Notes: a model not told the origin generated them from the sequence alone. A stretch of 64,000 nt of DNA from PHAA01 sp034927445 (GCA_034927445.1 JAYFPZ010000002.1:61728-125727); one strand, 5' to 3'. Positions 44,645-54,885 are shown, numbered from the stretch's first letter. Numbers and translations: made by a program.

Positions 44645-44671
44645 AAAAAAAGGTAGCTTGCGCTACCTTTT
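44645..44671 (-). terminator. Rho-independent terminator after clpX
   Basis: On the minus strand AAAAGGTAGC-GCAA-GCTACCTTTTTTT: a 10-bp stem with a tetraloop and a T-run. It separates clpX from lonB. Confidence 0.92.
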
Positions 44672-44699
44672 CCCAGTTGAATGATCTTGGCCGAACCGC

Positions 44700-45950
44700 T
44701 TAATTTACTCTGCGTTTGGCATCCACCGTAACTAAAAGCGGTTTTTCTTTTTTAAGGATCACTTCTTTGGTAATTAATACCTTGGTGATATCTATACGAG
44801 ACGGTACTTCGTACATTACCTCCAGCATGACATCCTCAATTATGGCCCGTAAACCTCTGGCCCCGGTATTGCGGTGCAAAGCTTCTTCAGCAATGGCCTG
44901 CAGGGCATCGGGCATAAATTCGAGATCCACCCCGTCAAGTTCAAATAATTTTTTATATTGACGCACCAAGGCGTTCTTGGGTTCAGTTAAAATTTTGACC
45001 AGGGACTCTTTATCCAGGGATTCGAGGCTGACAATGATCGGAACCCGGCCTACAAATTCAGGTATTAAGCCATACCTAAGCAGATCCTGAGGCAGAATCA
45101 TGTTTAAAATCTCACCTATTTTCTTTTCCTCTCTGCCCTTGATATCGGCTCCAAATCCCATAACCTTTTCGCCAATCCGGTTTTGAATGATTTTATCTAT
45201 ACCCTCAAAAGCACCACCGCATATAAACAATATATTGCTGGTGTCTATCTGGATAAACTCCTGGTGGGGATGTTTCCTTCCCCCTTGAGGAGGTACGCTG
45301 GCTACGGTTCCCTCCAGTATTTTCAACAGCGCCTGCTGTACCCCTTCTCCCGAAACATCACGGGTTATACTGGGGTTGTCAGTTTTCCGCGCAATTTTAT
45401 CAATTTCATCAATATAGACAATACCCTTTTCAGCCTTTTCAATGTCATAATCGGCCGCCTGGATGAGCTTGAGCAGAATATTCTCTACGTCTTCACCCAC
45501 ATATCCGGCCTCCGTTAATGAAGTAGCATCAGCAATGGCAAAGGGAACATTCAAAATTCGAGCCAGGGTCTGTGCCAGCAGGGTCTTGCCGCTGCCTGTA
45601 GGCCCAAGCATCATGATATTACTCTTTTGCAGCTCAACATCATCCAGCTTCATGCCCAAATTTATACGCTTGTAATGGTTGTATACTGCAACTGCCAGAG
45701 ACTTTTTGGCCATATCCTGCCCGATTACGTAGTCGTCGAGAGTCTCCCTGATCTCTTGCGGTTTCGGTATATCCCCCAGCTTGAAACCGATGTCCTCCGC
45801 CAGTTCTTCTTCGATGATTTCATTGCATAATTCAATGCATTCATCGCAGATGTAAACACCCGGCCCGGCTACCAATTTCTTTACCTGATCCTGAGTTTTA
45901 CCACAAAAGGAACACTTGAGCTGGCCTTTTTCTTCCCCATACTTATGCAT
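44700..45950 (-). CDS. clpX: ATP-dependent Clp protease ATPase subunit ClpX
   Basis: 416 residues. N-terminal zinc-binding domain with four Cys (CSFCGKTQ ... YICDECIELC), Walker A LGPTGSGKTLLAQTLA, Walker B GIVYIDEIDKI, and the ClpP-docking IGF-type loop (KVMGFGAD). ClpX unfolds tagged proteins and feeds them to ClpP. Follows clpP and precedes lonB. Confidence 0.97.
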   Translation of the reverse strand: MHKYGEEKGQLKCSFCGKTQDQVKKLVAGPGVYICDECIELCNEIIEEELAEDIGFKLGDIPKPQEIRETLDDYVIGQDMAKKSLAVAVYNHYKRINLGMKLDDVELQKSNIMMLGPTGSGKTLLAQTLARILNVPFAIADATSLTEAGYVGEDVENILLKLIQAADYDIEKAEKGIVYIDEIDKIARKTDNPSITRDVSGEGVQQALLKILEGTVASVPPQGGRKHPHQEFIQIDTSNILFICGGAFEGIDKIIQNRIGEKVMGFGADIKGREEKKIGEILNMILPQDLLRYGLIPEFVGRVPIIVSLESLDKESLVKILTEPKNALVRQYKKLFELDGVDLEFMPDALQAIAEEALHRNTGARGLRAIIEDVMLEVMYEVPSRIDITKVLITKEVILKKEKPLLVTVDAKRRVN

Positions 45951-45989
45951 TCTTTCACCTCTCTTTTTCCGGAAGGCTGTTACTTCAAA

Positions 45990-46577
45990 TCAACTTCTTT
46001 TGCTGAATACTTCATCTATAATACCATATTGTTTGGCTTCCTGGGCAGACATAAAATAATCCCGCTCTGTATCTTTTTGGATCTTTTCTATAGCCTGACC
46101 GGTTCTTTCAGCTAATATTCGATTAAGGCTTTCCTTCATTTGCAATATACGCCGGGCATGAATCTCAATATCAGTGGCTTGCCCCTGGGTCCCTCCTGCC
46201 GGTTGATGAATCATAATCTCGGCATTGGGGAGGGCAAAACGTTTGCCTTTTTCGCCTGCAGCCAGAAGAAATGCTCCCATACTGGCGGCTAAGCCGACAC
46301 ATATGGTTGACACATTTGGTTTTATCAATTGCATGGTGTCATAGATAGCCATTCCCGCGGTAATTGAACCACCGGGGCTATTTATGTACAAGTTGATATC
46401 CTTGTCGGGATTATCAGCTTCCAGGAATAATAGCTGGGCTATGACCAGATTGGCAACATTATCATCAACCGTACTCCCCAGAAAAATTATGCGATCTTTC
46501 AAGAGCCGCGAATAGATATCATAAGAGCGCTCGCCCCGATTCGTCTGTTCAACTACCATTGGTACAAGGTATGACAA
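45990..46577 (-). CDS. clpP: ATP-dependent Clp protease proteolytic subunit ClpP
   Basis: 195 residues. Catalytic triad Ser99 (GLAASMGAF), His124 (MIHQPAGG) and Asp173 (TERDYFM) are all present. It forms the tetradecameric peptidase for ClpX. It lies between tig and clpX, forming tig-clpP-clpX, 39 bp before clpX. No CtsR-type operator was seen upstream. Confidence 0.97.
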   Translation of the reverse strand: MSYLVPMVVEQTNRGERSYDIYSRLLKDRIIFLGSTVDDNVANLVIAQLLFLEADNPDKDINLYINSPGGSITAGMAIYDTMQLIKPNVSTICVGLAASMGAFLLAAGEKGKRFALPNAEIMIHQPAGGTQGQATDIEIHARRILQMKESLNRILAERTGQAIEKIQKDTERDYFMSAQEAKQYGIIDEVFSKRS

Positions 46578-46631
46578 CTGGATCCCTCCTCATCTCATAG
46601 TATTCATGGCTTATTCTATATAGTATTCAAT

Positions 46632-47966
46632 TTATTCCCCAAGTTCTCCCTCGGGGTTGGCTGCTTCGCTTTCAGTCTCAGTCTCGGTTACCACAGCGTT
46701 ATCCACCAGATATTCAACGGCCTTATCGATCTTCAGATTGTATTTTACTTTATCCATTACACCTTCTAAATTCTGTTTGGCCTGGTCAACTTCCACACCC
46801 ATCTGTTGGGCTATCTCTTCAATCTGTTTATCTATTTCTGCATCAGTCAATTCAAAACCTTTTTCTTCAATAATTTTTTCTAACATAAAGCTGGTTTTGG
46901 CATTACGTTCGGCTTCGGGCAGCATATCTTCCCGGAACTGATGCAGATTGGAATTGGTAAACTGGAAGTACTGCTCGAGACTGATTCCCTGGGCTTGAAT
47001 ACGCTGCTCAAACTGGCTCAGCATGTTCTGAAATTGCGCGTCAACCGCAGCTGGGGCAAGCTCAATTTCACTAAGCTCCAGGGCCCGGCTTAACACTTCC
47101 TTTTGCTTGAACTCTTTCTGCCGGTACTCATTGGCCTTAATTAAATTCTCCCTGATATCGTTGCGTAATGCTTCCAGGGTATCAAAATCGCTGACTTCCT
47201 GAGCCAAATCGTCATCAAGCTCCCTCAGTTCCTTGCACTCAACTTTATTGATCGTGGTATGGAAAACAGCATCCTTGCCGGCCAGGTCTTCGGCATGATA
47301 GGTTGCGGGGAAAGTTACTTTAACATCTGCCGTATCCCCTGCTTTCAGTCCTACCAACTGTTCTTCAAAGCCGGGAATAAATGTATTCGATCCTAATTCA
47401 AGCTGATAATCCTCTCCGGTGCCACCTTCAAAAGGTACATCATCAATACTGCCTACAAAATTTATGTTTACGGTATCCCCTAATTCAGACGGGCTATCGG
47501 TTTTTTCCACCAGTTTGGCATAATGTGCACGCATGTCCTCAAGTCTGCGGTCTACATCTGCTTCGGTAATTTCCATAGCTGGGATGCTAATTTCAAGGCC
47601 TTCTAATTTTCCTAACTTAACCTCAGGTTTTACCGCTACTTTTACTTTAACGATTAAATTCTGGCCGGGATTGATTTCGCCGATATCAAACTCAGGCTGG
47701 GCAATAGCTTTTATATCCAGATTATCTATAGCTTTCTCATAGGCATCAGGTACAATAAACTCCATAGCATCTTCATATAGCACCTCTTTGCCAAAATGAG
47801 CTTCCAAGAGATCGCGCGGTACCCTTCCTTTACGAAATCCGGGGATGTTAACCTGTTTGACCACTTTGCGGTAGGCCTTTTCCAGCCCCTCCTCCAAGGT
47901 TGCGGCATCAATCTCAATCTCAACATAAGCTTCACTTTTTTCTATTTTCTCTAACCTGGCATCCAT
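46632..47966 (-). CDS. tig: Trigger factor (ribosome-associated chaperone and prolyl isomerase)
   Basis: 444 residues. The ribosome-binding loop is in QVNIPGFRKGRVPRDLLE (the GFRxGxxP signature, about residue 43). The FKBP-type domain (about 160-245) starts LGDTVNINFVGSID with FIPGFEEQLVGLKAGD, and the helical C-terminal chaperone part follows. It binds nascent chains at the ribosome exit. Start ATG with TTAGGAGG upstream. It heads tig-clpP-clpX and is preceded by tRNA-Gly. Confidence 0.96.
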   Translation of the reverse strand: MDARLEKIEKSEAYVEIEIDAATLEEGLEKAYRKVVKQVNIPGFRKGRVPRDLLEAHFGKEVLYEDAMEFIVPDAYEKAIDNLDIKAIAQPEFDIGEINPGQNLIVKVKVAVKPEVKLGKLEGLEISIPAMEITEADVDRRLEDMRAHYAKLVEKTDSPSELGDTVNINFVGSIDDVPFEGGTGEDYQLELGSNTFIPGFEEQLVGLKAGDTADVKVTFPATYHAEDLAGKDAVFHTTINKVECKELRELDDDLAQEVSDFDTLEALRNDIRENLIKANEYRQKEFKQKEVLSRALELSEIELAPAAVDAQFQNMLSQFEQRIQAQGISLEQYFQFTNSNLHQFREDMLPEAERNAKTSFMLEKIIEEKGFELTDAEIDKQIEEIAQQMGVEVDQAKQNLEGVMDKVKYNLKIDKAVEYLVDNAVVTETETESEAANPEGELGE

Positions 47967-48051
47967 TTATGCTCCTCCTAACTTAAATATAGCTTGACTG
48001 TTTGCCCCATCTACTATCTGGCCCCATGTTTACGGCTATGCTTATAAACAT

Positions 48052-48081
48052 AAAAACACAACACCCCGGCCTAAGCCGAGG
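48052..48081 (-). terminator. Terminator after tRNA-Gly
   Basis: On the minus strand CCTCGGC-TTAG-GCCGGGG is followed by TGTTGTGTTTTT. It ends tRNA-Gly before tig. Confidence 0.75.
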
Positions 48082-48093
48082 CATGGATAGCTA

Positions 48094-48168
48094 TGGAGCG
48101 GAAGACGAGATTCGAACTCGCGGCCCTCGCCTTGGCAAGGCGATGCTCTACCACTGAGCCACTTCCGC
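48094..48168 (-). tRNA. tRNA-Gly (GCC)
   Basis: 75 bases including an encoded CCA. Acceptor GCGGAAG pairs with CTTCCGC; the anticodon stem-loop is CGCCTTGCCAAGGCG with anticodon GCC, and the T-arm is GCGAGTTCGAATCTCG. It is located upstream of tig. Confidence 0.97.
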
Positions 48169-48181
48169 ACTTCATCTAGTC

Positions 48182-48854
<673 letters not shown>

Positions 48855-49168
48855 GCTTTTCTACCATCTATTGATAAAAAAGATTTTATCGGTGGGTGGT
48901 TTTTGTTTTACTTTTAAACCCCAATATTAAGCCGCTTTCTTGTCCATTAGATCTTTCTGCATTAACCTAAATATATGCCTGCTTTCTTGCCGCGTTATTC
49001 CTACATAGAATACGCAGAGGTCATCTCATATAGATTTTTTCATAAACTCAGAATATCTGCGGTAGCCGGCCACAACTCAATCTTGCTGTATTTCTGCTGG
49101 GGTACTGCTTACAAACGGAAATTCTACATCAGCAAGAATTACATAATCCCATGCAAGCTACAAAACGA
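48855..49168. other. Intergenic stretch after tRNA-Pro
   Basis: AT-rich, with a weak terminator-like hairpin near its start. A 73-codon plus-strand frame (48975-49196) has no ribosome-binding site and an implausible composition. Nothing else is seen except the promoter at its right end. Confidence 0.5.
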
Positions 49169-49197
49169 TTGCACTTCGCAATACAATATAACATAAT
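49169..49197 (+). promoter_or_regulatory. Promoter of the toxin-antitoxin pair
   Basis: TTGCAC (49169-49174), 17-base spacer, CATAAT (49192-49197), then AGGAGGTG and ATG 49223. The leader would be only about 20 bases. Confidence 0.5.
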
Positions 49198-49222
49198 AGT
49201 ATCAAGATAGGAGGTGTTCATT

Positions 49223-49528
49223 ATGGCAAGAACATCAAATATATTTGCCCGGGTTGAGCCAGAAGTCAAAGAACAGGCAGAGCTTGTTTTAGAGCAACTT
49301 GGTATTCCGATGTCAAATGCAATAGGACTTTTTCTTAGGCAGGTCGTGCTTCAGCGAGGTATTCCCTTTGAATTGAAGCTCCCGCAAATTAAACCTCTGT
49401 CAGTGGGTACGCTTACCGAGGAGCAATTCAATGCTGAGATCGAGAAAGGTCTGGCTGATCTGACCGCTGGAAAAGTAACTTCTGCGGAAAACGTCGCCGA
49501 CAGAATGCGCCAGAACTATAAAATATGA
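49223..49528 (+). CDS. RelB/DinJ-family antitoxin
   Basis: 101 residues from ATG 49223, seven bases after AGGAGGTG. The N-terminal ribbon-helix-helix (ARTSNIFARVEPEVKEQAEL VLEQLGIPMSNAIGLFLRQVV) is the DinJ/RelB DNA-binding type; the C-terminal half (EQFNAEIEKGLADLTAGKVT) is the toxin-binding tail. It neutralises the toxin and represses the operon. The last base pairs overlap the toxin start (ATGA). Confidence 0.88.
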   Translation: MARTSNIFARVEPEVKEQAELVLEQLGIPMSNAIGLFLRQVVLQRGIPFELKLPQIKPLSVGTLTEEQFNAEIEKGLADLTAGKVTSAENVADRMRQNYKI

Positions 49529-49860
49529 GCGAATGGATGGTTGTTTATACCGAACAAGCTGAGCACGACTTGCGCAACATATTTGAGTACATCGCATTTT
49601 CCCTGCTTGAGCCGGAAATTGCAAAAAATCAATTACGGCGGATTATGGATGCGATCGCGAAGTTAAATGAAATGCCGCTGCGGTATCATATTTATGAAAA
49701 AGAGCCGTGGCATAGCAAAGGCTTGCGGGTTTTACCAATAGACAATTATTTGATATTTTATCTGCCTAGGGAAGCAAAAACGATGGTCGCGATTATTCGC
49801 ATTATGTACGGTGGACGTGATATTGGAGAACATCTTCGACAAACGGAAGCGAGAATTTGA
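49525..49860 (+). CDS. RelE/ParE-superfamily toxin
   Basis: 111 residues. The pattern YTEQAEHDLRNIFEYIA at the N-terminus and the C-terminal strands LRVLPIDNYLIFYLPREAKT and VAIIRIMYGGRDIGEHL are those of the RelE/ParE fold (YafQ/RelE-like mRNA interferases or ParE gyrase poisons). It starts within the antitoxin stop codon (ATGA overlap), so the pair is coupled. The target cannot be told from sequence. Confidence 0.87.
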   Translation: MSEWMVVYTEQAEHDLRNIFEYIAFSLLEPEIAKNQLRRIMDAIAKLNEMPLRYHIYEKEPWHSKGLRVLPIDNYLIFYLPREAKTMVAIIRIMYGGRDIGEHLRQTEARI

Positions 49861-50066
49861 GATGGATATTTTTGATTTTCGCTCCATATTCTTACCTGGT
49901 ATGATTTTATGCATGTATTTATAAGGGATAAGAATGGTAAAATCCCTTTATCTAATGCTTTAGATATCGTATGGCCTTTATAGGGCATGTGCACGCCCAC
50001 CGGTTATCACCATTATTCCCCGGGCTATGGTAAAATTATAGTTAAGATTCTTTGGAGGTGGAAACA

Positions 50067-51026
50067 CTGGAAGACAATAGATCACTTACCCCTACTGAAG
50101 TTGCAGAAATACTCAAAATCACCAAACATACAGTTTATGAGATGGTTAAACGAGGAGACATTCCCGCTTACCGTATTGGCAGAAAAATGCGCATCGATCC
50201 CAAGGATGTAGAACTATACCGCCGCCAAGGCAAGAGTTTTGAATTTGCGCGTCCTGCTATAGACCAACCGGAGTTCCCGCCAACACCGTCATTAAATCAA
50301 TTTAATATCGCTTTGAGCCAGGACAAACTGGTGATCAGTGGTCAGGATATTATATTAGATATCTTGGCCCGGCATCTGGAACAACACTTGAGCCCCATTA
50401 AGATATTTCGCTATTACGTGGGCAGCTTCGAAGGGTTGTCATCTTTATACCATGGTAAAACTGACATGGCCGCCGTTCATTTGTTGGATGGAGATAGCGG
50501 TAAATACAACCTCCCCTATGTACGGCATCTGCTGCCTGGTATTCCGGTAATCATTATTCACCTGGCTCAACGTATGCAGGGATTTTACGTCCCGAAGGGA
50601 AATCCCAAAGATATAAAGGATTGGCTGGATTTGAAGCGCCCTGATATCATCATGCTGAACCGCGAAGCCGGTTCCGGCACTCGGGTCTTGTTGGATGAAA
50701 AATTGAGGCTGCTCAAAATAGACAGCAAAGCTATTAGGGGTTATGAGCGGGAGGAATACTCTCATTTAGTGGTAGCCGGTGCGGTAGCAAGAGGGGAGGT
50801 CGATGTAGCATTGGGCAACGAGAAGGCCTCACTCCAGGTCCGCGGGGTTGATTTCATCCCCCTGCAAAAGGAAAGCTACGATCTGGTCATTACCAAGAAT
50901 AGAATGGAGGAAGCTAAACTACAAACCATAATCCAGATACTCCAATCGCCATCATTCAGATCCGAATTATTGGGATTGGGGGATTATGACCTTAGTAATA
51001 CCGGCCAAGTAGTTGCCGATATTTAA
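50067..51026 (+). CDS. HTH regulator fused to a periplasmic-binding-protein-like ligand domain
   Basis: About 319 residues. Residues 5-50 are an excisionase-type (MerR-like) winged helix: LTPTEVAEILKITKHTVYEM then IPAYRIGRKMRIDPKDVE. From about residue 80 a type II PBP-like domain follows, with LVISGQDIILDILARHLEQ, MAAVHLLDGDSGKYN, MLNREAGSGTRVLLDE and ARGEVDVALGNE, as in molybdate/tungstate-binding proteins and regulators of that class. The frame opens at TTG 50052, but GGAGGTG follows it, so CTG 50067 is the likelier start. It faces the metal-type ABC operon. Confidence 0.85.
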   Translation: MEDNRSLTPTEVAEILKITKHTVYEMVKRGDIPAYRIGRKMRIDPKDVELYRRQGKSFEFARPAIDQPEFPPTPSLNQFNIALSQDKLVISGQDIILDILARHLEQHLSPIKIFRYYVGSFEGLSSLYHGKTDMAAVHLLDGDSGKYNLPYVRHLLPGIPVIIIHLAQRMQGFYVPKGNPKDIKDWLDLKRPDIIMLNREAGSGTRVLLDEKLRLLKIDSKAIRGYEREEYSHLVVAGAVARGEVDVALGNEKASLQVRGVDFIPLQKESYDLVITKNRMEEAKLQTIIQILQSPSFRSELLGLGDYDLSNTGQVVADI

Positions 51027-51056
51027 AGCTTCCTGCGAGGGCATATAAACAAGCCC

Positions 51057-51080
51057 GGGGCCTCTAAATTAGAGAGGCCC
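51057..51080. terminator. Hairpin between converging genes
   Basis: GGGCCTCT and AGAGGCCC form an 8-bp stem with a 7-base loop. No T-run follows on either side, so termination is possible but not shown. Confidence 0.4.
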
Positions 51081-51160
51081 GAGCCTTGGAGTCTTAAGTC
51101 TAGGTATCTTGAAAAATTTAAACAGAATTTCTAAAAAGTTCTATACTCACATGCTCTTAT

Positions 51161-51781
51161 TTATGCTGCCGGTTTGGAGATAATAATCCAGAGCCCATTG
51201 GTTATTTTAATTTCACCGGTTATATTTAGCTTGTGTAATATTGCAGCATAATCACTGGCGGTTGGATGTTCCAGACGCTTTTTGGCTTTCGCTTCCCAAT
51301 TCTCGTCTATTTCCCGCATTTTCCGTTCTATACCCCGCTTCAAGTCCTCTGAACCAAATCCCCCGCCGATATAGGTCATTCCACCGGGCTTCAGTGCCCT
51401 ATATATCTCCCTGAAGGCCTGGGGAAGATCATTCCAAAAGAAAACCGAGCCCCGGCTAACCATCAGATCTATAGAATCGTCGGCAAAAGGGAGCTGGTGA
51501 ACATCAGCGCATATCGAATAGACTCGGTTCTCGAGCTTGCGCGCTTTTATATTCTGTTGCGCGTAAGCAATCATTTCGGTGGAATTATCTAGTAACCAGA
51601 CCTCTAAATCGGTAATTCTAGCCATTTCCAGTCCCAGATAACCAGGCCCTGTGCCCAGGTCGACACATTTGCCTTGGCTTCTCCCCGTTTTTCTAAGGAT
51701 TTCCTCCGCAATTACCGGGTATACCGGAGCAAATACCTCGCGGGCTATAGGTTCGTATTCTACCGGATTGGTTTTGTTCAT
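51161..51781 (-). CDS. Class I SAM-dependent methyltransferase
   Basis: 206 residues. Motif I is VDLGTGPGYLGLEMAR (about 38-53), then LLDNSTEMIAYAQQN and DLMVSRGSVFFWNDLPQAFRE, and the final KPGGMTYIGGGFG, a Rossmann methyltransferase of the UbiE/Methyltransf_11 kind. It is the last gene of the ABC transporter operon, 88 bp after the binding protein. Such enzymes recur in this type of cluster; one idea is methylation of a chelator or of a metal/metalloid ligand. Substrate is unknown. Confidence 0.85.
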   Translation of the reverse strand: MNKTNPVEYEPIAREVFAPVYPVIAEEILRKTGRSQGKCVDLGTGPGYLGLEMARITDLEVWLLDNSTEMIAYAQQNIKARKLENRVYSICADVHQLPFADDSIDLMVSRGSVFFWNDLPQAFREIYRALKPGGMTYIGGGFGSEDLKRGIERKMREIDENWEAKAKKRLEHPTASDYAAILHKLNITGEIKITNGLWIIISKPAA

Positions 51782-51869
51782 TATTCATTCCCCTTACTGA
51801 ATTAATAATCATTTCCTGCACAAACAATCCCCCTGAGTGATGCGCTGGGCATCACCCAGGGTATGTCCG

Positions 51870-52970
51870 CTAGGAATGAATAGAAGTCTTCAATAAGGCC
51901 CGGGCATCAGCATCAGTTATATCAATATGATAGAAAAGCTTATAGAAGCCCTTGGTCTCCTCTACCATATCAACTTTGTACTGATCGGGATACAGGGTGG
52001 CGGCAAGCCATTTTAAACCCAGGAAACGGCTGATGGAAGGCGGACGGTCAAACCAGTTGAAGGGATAGTTGGGAATTTCGTAAACCTTTTTATTCTTGAC
52101 GGCGTTGATGTTCTTCCAATCCGGGCTGCTGAGGATGAGGTCATAAGCGCCCCCGCGGTCAGTCCCCCAGGCCAGAATAACGTCTGGGTTCCATGATAAC
52201 ACTTGTTCCAAGGAGCAGTTGCTCATCCCGCTTTGCCCGGCCTTTTCCACTTTGGCCACATTGGTTATATTGAGGATGTCCAGTAGCTTGGCATGGGCGG
52301 AGCCGGATGGCTCGGTGGCCAAACCCTTAGGCCCTTCCGCATAGTAAACCCGGACTCTTTTATCGGCTGGAATGTCTTTGGTTGCTTTGGTGGTCTCATC
52401 CAAAGTTTTATTACAGTAGGCAATTATTTCTTTAGTCCGGTCTTGTGCGCCCAGCAGTTCTCCAATGAAGGTCAGAGCCTGCTCTGTGTTCTCGAGACTA
52501 CCATTAACAAAGACTACCGGAATGTTTGTCTGCTCCTGCAGTTTGTCTGAGGTGCTAATAGTATCGGCAGTGGCCGGGTCGGAGCCAACATTCAATATTA
52601 GGTTCGGTCCGGCTTTTACCAGTTCTTCGGTGTTGATTTTGGCATTCATCTGCATGCCGCCAAGATAAGGCAGATCTCTGTACTGCGGCAGGATATATTT
52701 CTTTTCATTATCGGACAATTGCATGGTCCAACCAGCCATCTTGTCAGGGGCCAGCACATAGACCATAATCTGTCCAATGGGGCTGGTATAGTAGACTTTG
52801 TTTATAGTTGCGGGTATAGTTACTTGTCGGCCGGCCTGGTCGGTAACGGTTTGCTGAGCTGGGGCCGTTGTGGATGCATCCCTTTGGGAGGCACATCCGG
52901 TTAATACAGTCGACATCATCACTAATATTAAGGTAACAACCATAATACTGCGATAATTCAGTTTTTTCAT
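51870..52970 (-). CDS. Iron-complex-type ABC substrate-binding lipoprotein
   Basis: 366 residues. A lipoprotein signal ends at LTGC (Cys about 26). The mature part is a class III periplasmic-binding protein (PF01497 type): VTDQAGRQVTIPATINKVYY, ELVKAGPNLILNVG, LEQVLSWNPDVILAWGTD and AVKNKKVYEIPN. Relatives bind siderophores, B12, haem, or, in some anaerobes and Haemophilus MolA, molybdate/tungstate. It is downstream of the ATPase and permease in one operon. The ligand is not readable. Confidence 0.9.
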   Translation of the reverse strand: MKKLNYRSIMVVTLILVMMSTVLTGCASQRDASTTAPAQQTVTDQAGRQVTIPATINKVYYTSPIGQIMVYVLAPDKMAGWTMQLSDNEKKYILPQYRDLPYLGGMQMNAKINTEELVKAGPNLILNVGSDPATADTISTSDKLQEQTNIPVVFVNGSLENTEQALTFIGELLGAQDRTKEIIAYCNKTLDETTKATKDIPADKRVRVYYAEGPKGLATEPSGSAHAKLLDILNITNVAKVEKAGQSGMSNCSLEQVLSWNPDVILAWGTDRGGAYDLILSSPDWKNINAVKNKKVYEIPNYPFNWFDRPPSISRFLGLKWLAATLYPDQYKVDMVEETKGFYKLFYHIDITDADARALLKTSIHS

Positions 52971-53005
52971 ATTCTACTCCTCCCCTTAATTAAATCATGC
53001 TAATT

Positions 53006-53809
53006 TCAAGCTCCCCGGCGTTGTTCCACCCCAGGCGGAACTGGTACACATACCCGGATATTCGTGCCATCAGACAGTCGTATGCGCCCGATTTTGACTC
53101 TGGTATTATAAATATCCTGGATCGATTCCTCGCTGACAATTTCTTCAGGCAATCCCTTCTTTAGCATATTCCCGTCTTTCATCATCACCACCTTATCAGC
53201 ACAGAATAATGCATGATCCGGGTTATGAGTGACCATTAATATGCTCATCCCTTTACGGGATAATTGACTCATTTTTTCCAGTACATTGTTTTGATTGCCA
53301 AAATCCAGACTTGAGGTCGGTTCATCCATTACCAGCATCCTCGGCTGCTGGGCTAGAGCGCGCGCTATCAGCACCAACTGTCTTTCACCTCCGCTGATGC
53401 GTGTGTATTTCTGGTCTTTCAGATAGGTGATGTTAAGTTCGTCCAAGGCCGCGGCTGCAATTTCTTTATCTTTTTTTCCGGGCATTGCCAGAGCAGATAG
53501 ATGAGGAGTCCTGCCCATCAATACTACGTCCAGAACTGAAAAGGGGAAAGGAGGGGTATGAACCTGAGGTATGTAGCCTATCAACTGGCCCAGTTCAGAT
53601 TCACGCATACAGCTTATGTTCCGTCCCCCCAACATAATAGCCCCCGAAAAAGGCTGCAGGATTCCCAGCACGGTTTTAAGCAGGGTCGTTTTACCGCATC
53701 CGTTTGGGCCTAATATGCAGACAAACTTGCCTGATTTCACGGTAAAGGAAATATCACGCACGATTATTCTTTTTCCATAACCGCAGCTGACATTCGTAAG
53801 TTCCAGCAT
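53006..53809 (-). CDS. FecE-type ABC transporter ATPase
   Basis: 267 residues. Walker A LGPNGCGKTTLLKTV, Q-loop GYIPQVHTPPFPF, signature ISGGERQLVLIARAL and Walker B MLVMDEPTSSLDF, followed by the switch His in VTHNPDHA. It energises the permease next to it; its start overlaps the permease stop by one base. Confidence 0.93.
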   Translation of the reverse strand: MLELTNVSCGYGKRIIVRDISFTVKSGKFVCILGPNGCGKTTLLKTVLGILQPFSGAIMLGGRNISCMRESELGQLIGYIPQVHTPPFPFSVLDVVLMGRTPHLSALAMPGKKDKEIAAAALDELNITYLKDQKYTRISGGERQLVLIARALAQQPRMLVMDEPTSSLDFGNQNNVLEKMSQLSRKGMSILMVTHNPDHALFCADKVVMMKDGNMLKKGLPEEIVSEESIQDIYNTRVKIGRIRLSDGTNIRVCVPVPPGVEQRRGA

Positions 53810-54885
53810 TACCTTTCCCCCTTAACATTTTGTTTGAAGATAATAACAAAAAACGGTATTCCGAAAATTGCGGTAAGTATGCCGAGCGGTATCTCCACAC
53901 TGCCCAGGCAGCGGGCCAGATCATCCATCAGTAAAAGATAGGTCCCCCCCAGTACCGCAGTTACCGGCATTAAGATGCGGTAATCCGGTCCGGCTAGCGC
54001 TCGTCCCAAATGTGGTATTACCAGCCCGATCCACCCAATCATGCCGCAAATAGAAACCGCTGAAGCACTAAGCAAGGTGGAAGCTACTATAACAATAAAT
54101 CTGAGCCGCTTGGTATTTACCCCCAGACTGCGGGCTTCTTCTTCGCCGAAAGCCAGAACGTTAATCCTCCACCTGAATATAAACAGCAAAATAAAACCGA
54201 TAATCATCGGCAGCAAGATACTCAATGTGTCCCTTTGGTTTATCGAGGAAAGGCTTCCCATCAGCCAAAAGGTGATTTCCGGCAGCTTGTCATTGGCATC
54301 CGCCAGGTATTTGATTGCACTGCTGGCTGCAGAAAACAATGAACTGATAAGGATTCCACCCAAAACCAGGCCCAGTATCGGATCATAATCAAGCTTGGCA
54401 TTTATCAGACAGGCCAGCCCTACTGCGGCCAGGCCAAAGGCAAAGGCGGTTATCTGAATAACAGCTACAGAGGTTGAAAAATAAATGGCCAGACAGGCAC
54501 CAAAACCTGCCCCTGCTGACGCCCCGAGTATATCCGGAGAAACCAGGGGGTTCCTGAACATTCCCTGGTAAGCCGCTCCGGCACAGGATAATGCTGCTCC
54601 TACCAACATGGCGGCGATTATCCGGGGCAGCCTGATGTTGAAAACAACCGTATCAAGGTTATCTTGCTGAACCATCTCGTTTCCCCAGATATGAGACAAT
54701 ATTGTCTCCCCCAGCTGAGGTAGGGTGATAGCATAACGCCCGATGGTAAAAGATAGTATAAATGCAGCAATCGGCAATACAATTAAGATTACCAGTTTTA
54801 TTCGTGCAACATTCTTCTTTTGAACTTCCTCCATACCAGCTCTTTCAATTTTCTCTGTATCCGCCGCATTCAGCGCTGTATACAT
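53809..54885 (-). CDS. FecCD-type ABC transporter permease
   Basis: 358 residues (about 341 if the internal ATG at 54834 is used), with about ten spans. Signatures GAALSCAGAAYQGMFRNPLVSPDILGASAGAG and MIGWIGLVIPHLGRALAGPDYR are those of FecCD/BtuC importers of metal chelates. The 5' end overlaps the DUF364 gene by 16 bases. It pairs with the FecE-type ATPase. Confidence 0.92.
   Translation of the reverse strand: MYTALNAADTEKIERAGMEEVQKKNVARIKLVILIVLPIAAFILSFTIGRYAITLPQLGETILSHIWGNEMVQQDNLDTVVFNIRLPRIIAAMLVGAALSCAGAAYQGMFRNPLVSPDILGASAGAGFGACLAIYFSTSVAVIQITAFAFGLAAVGLACLINAKLDYDPILGLVLGGILISSLFSAASSAIKYLADANDKLPEITFWLMGSLSSINQRDTLSILLPMIIGFILLFIFRWRINVLAFGEEEARSLGVNTKRLRFIVIVASTLLSASAVSICGMIGWIGLVIPHLGRALAGPDYRILMPVTAVLGGTYLLLMDDLARCLGSVEIPLGILTAIFGIPFFVIIFKQNVKGER

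Noticed and set aside
48975..49196. 73-residue plus-strand frame between tRNA-Pro and the antitoxin gene
   Set aside because: No ribosome-binding site, odd composition, and it runs through the predicted promoter.
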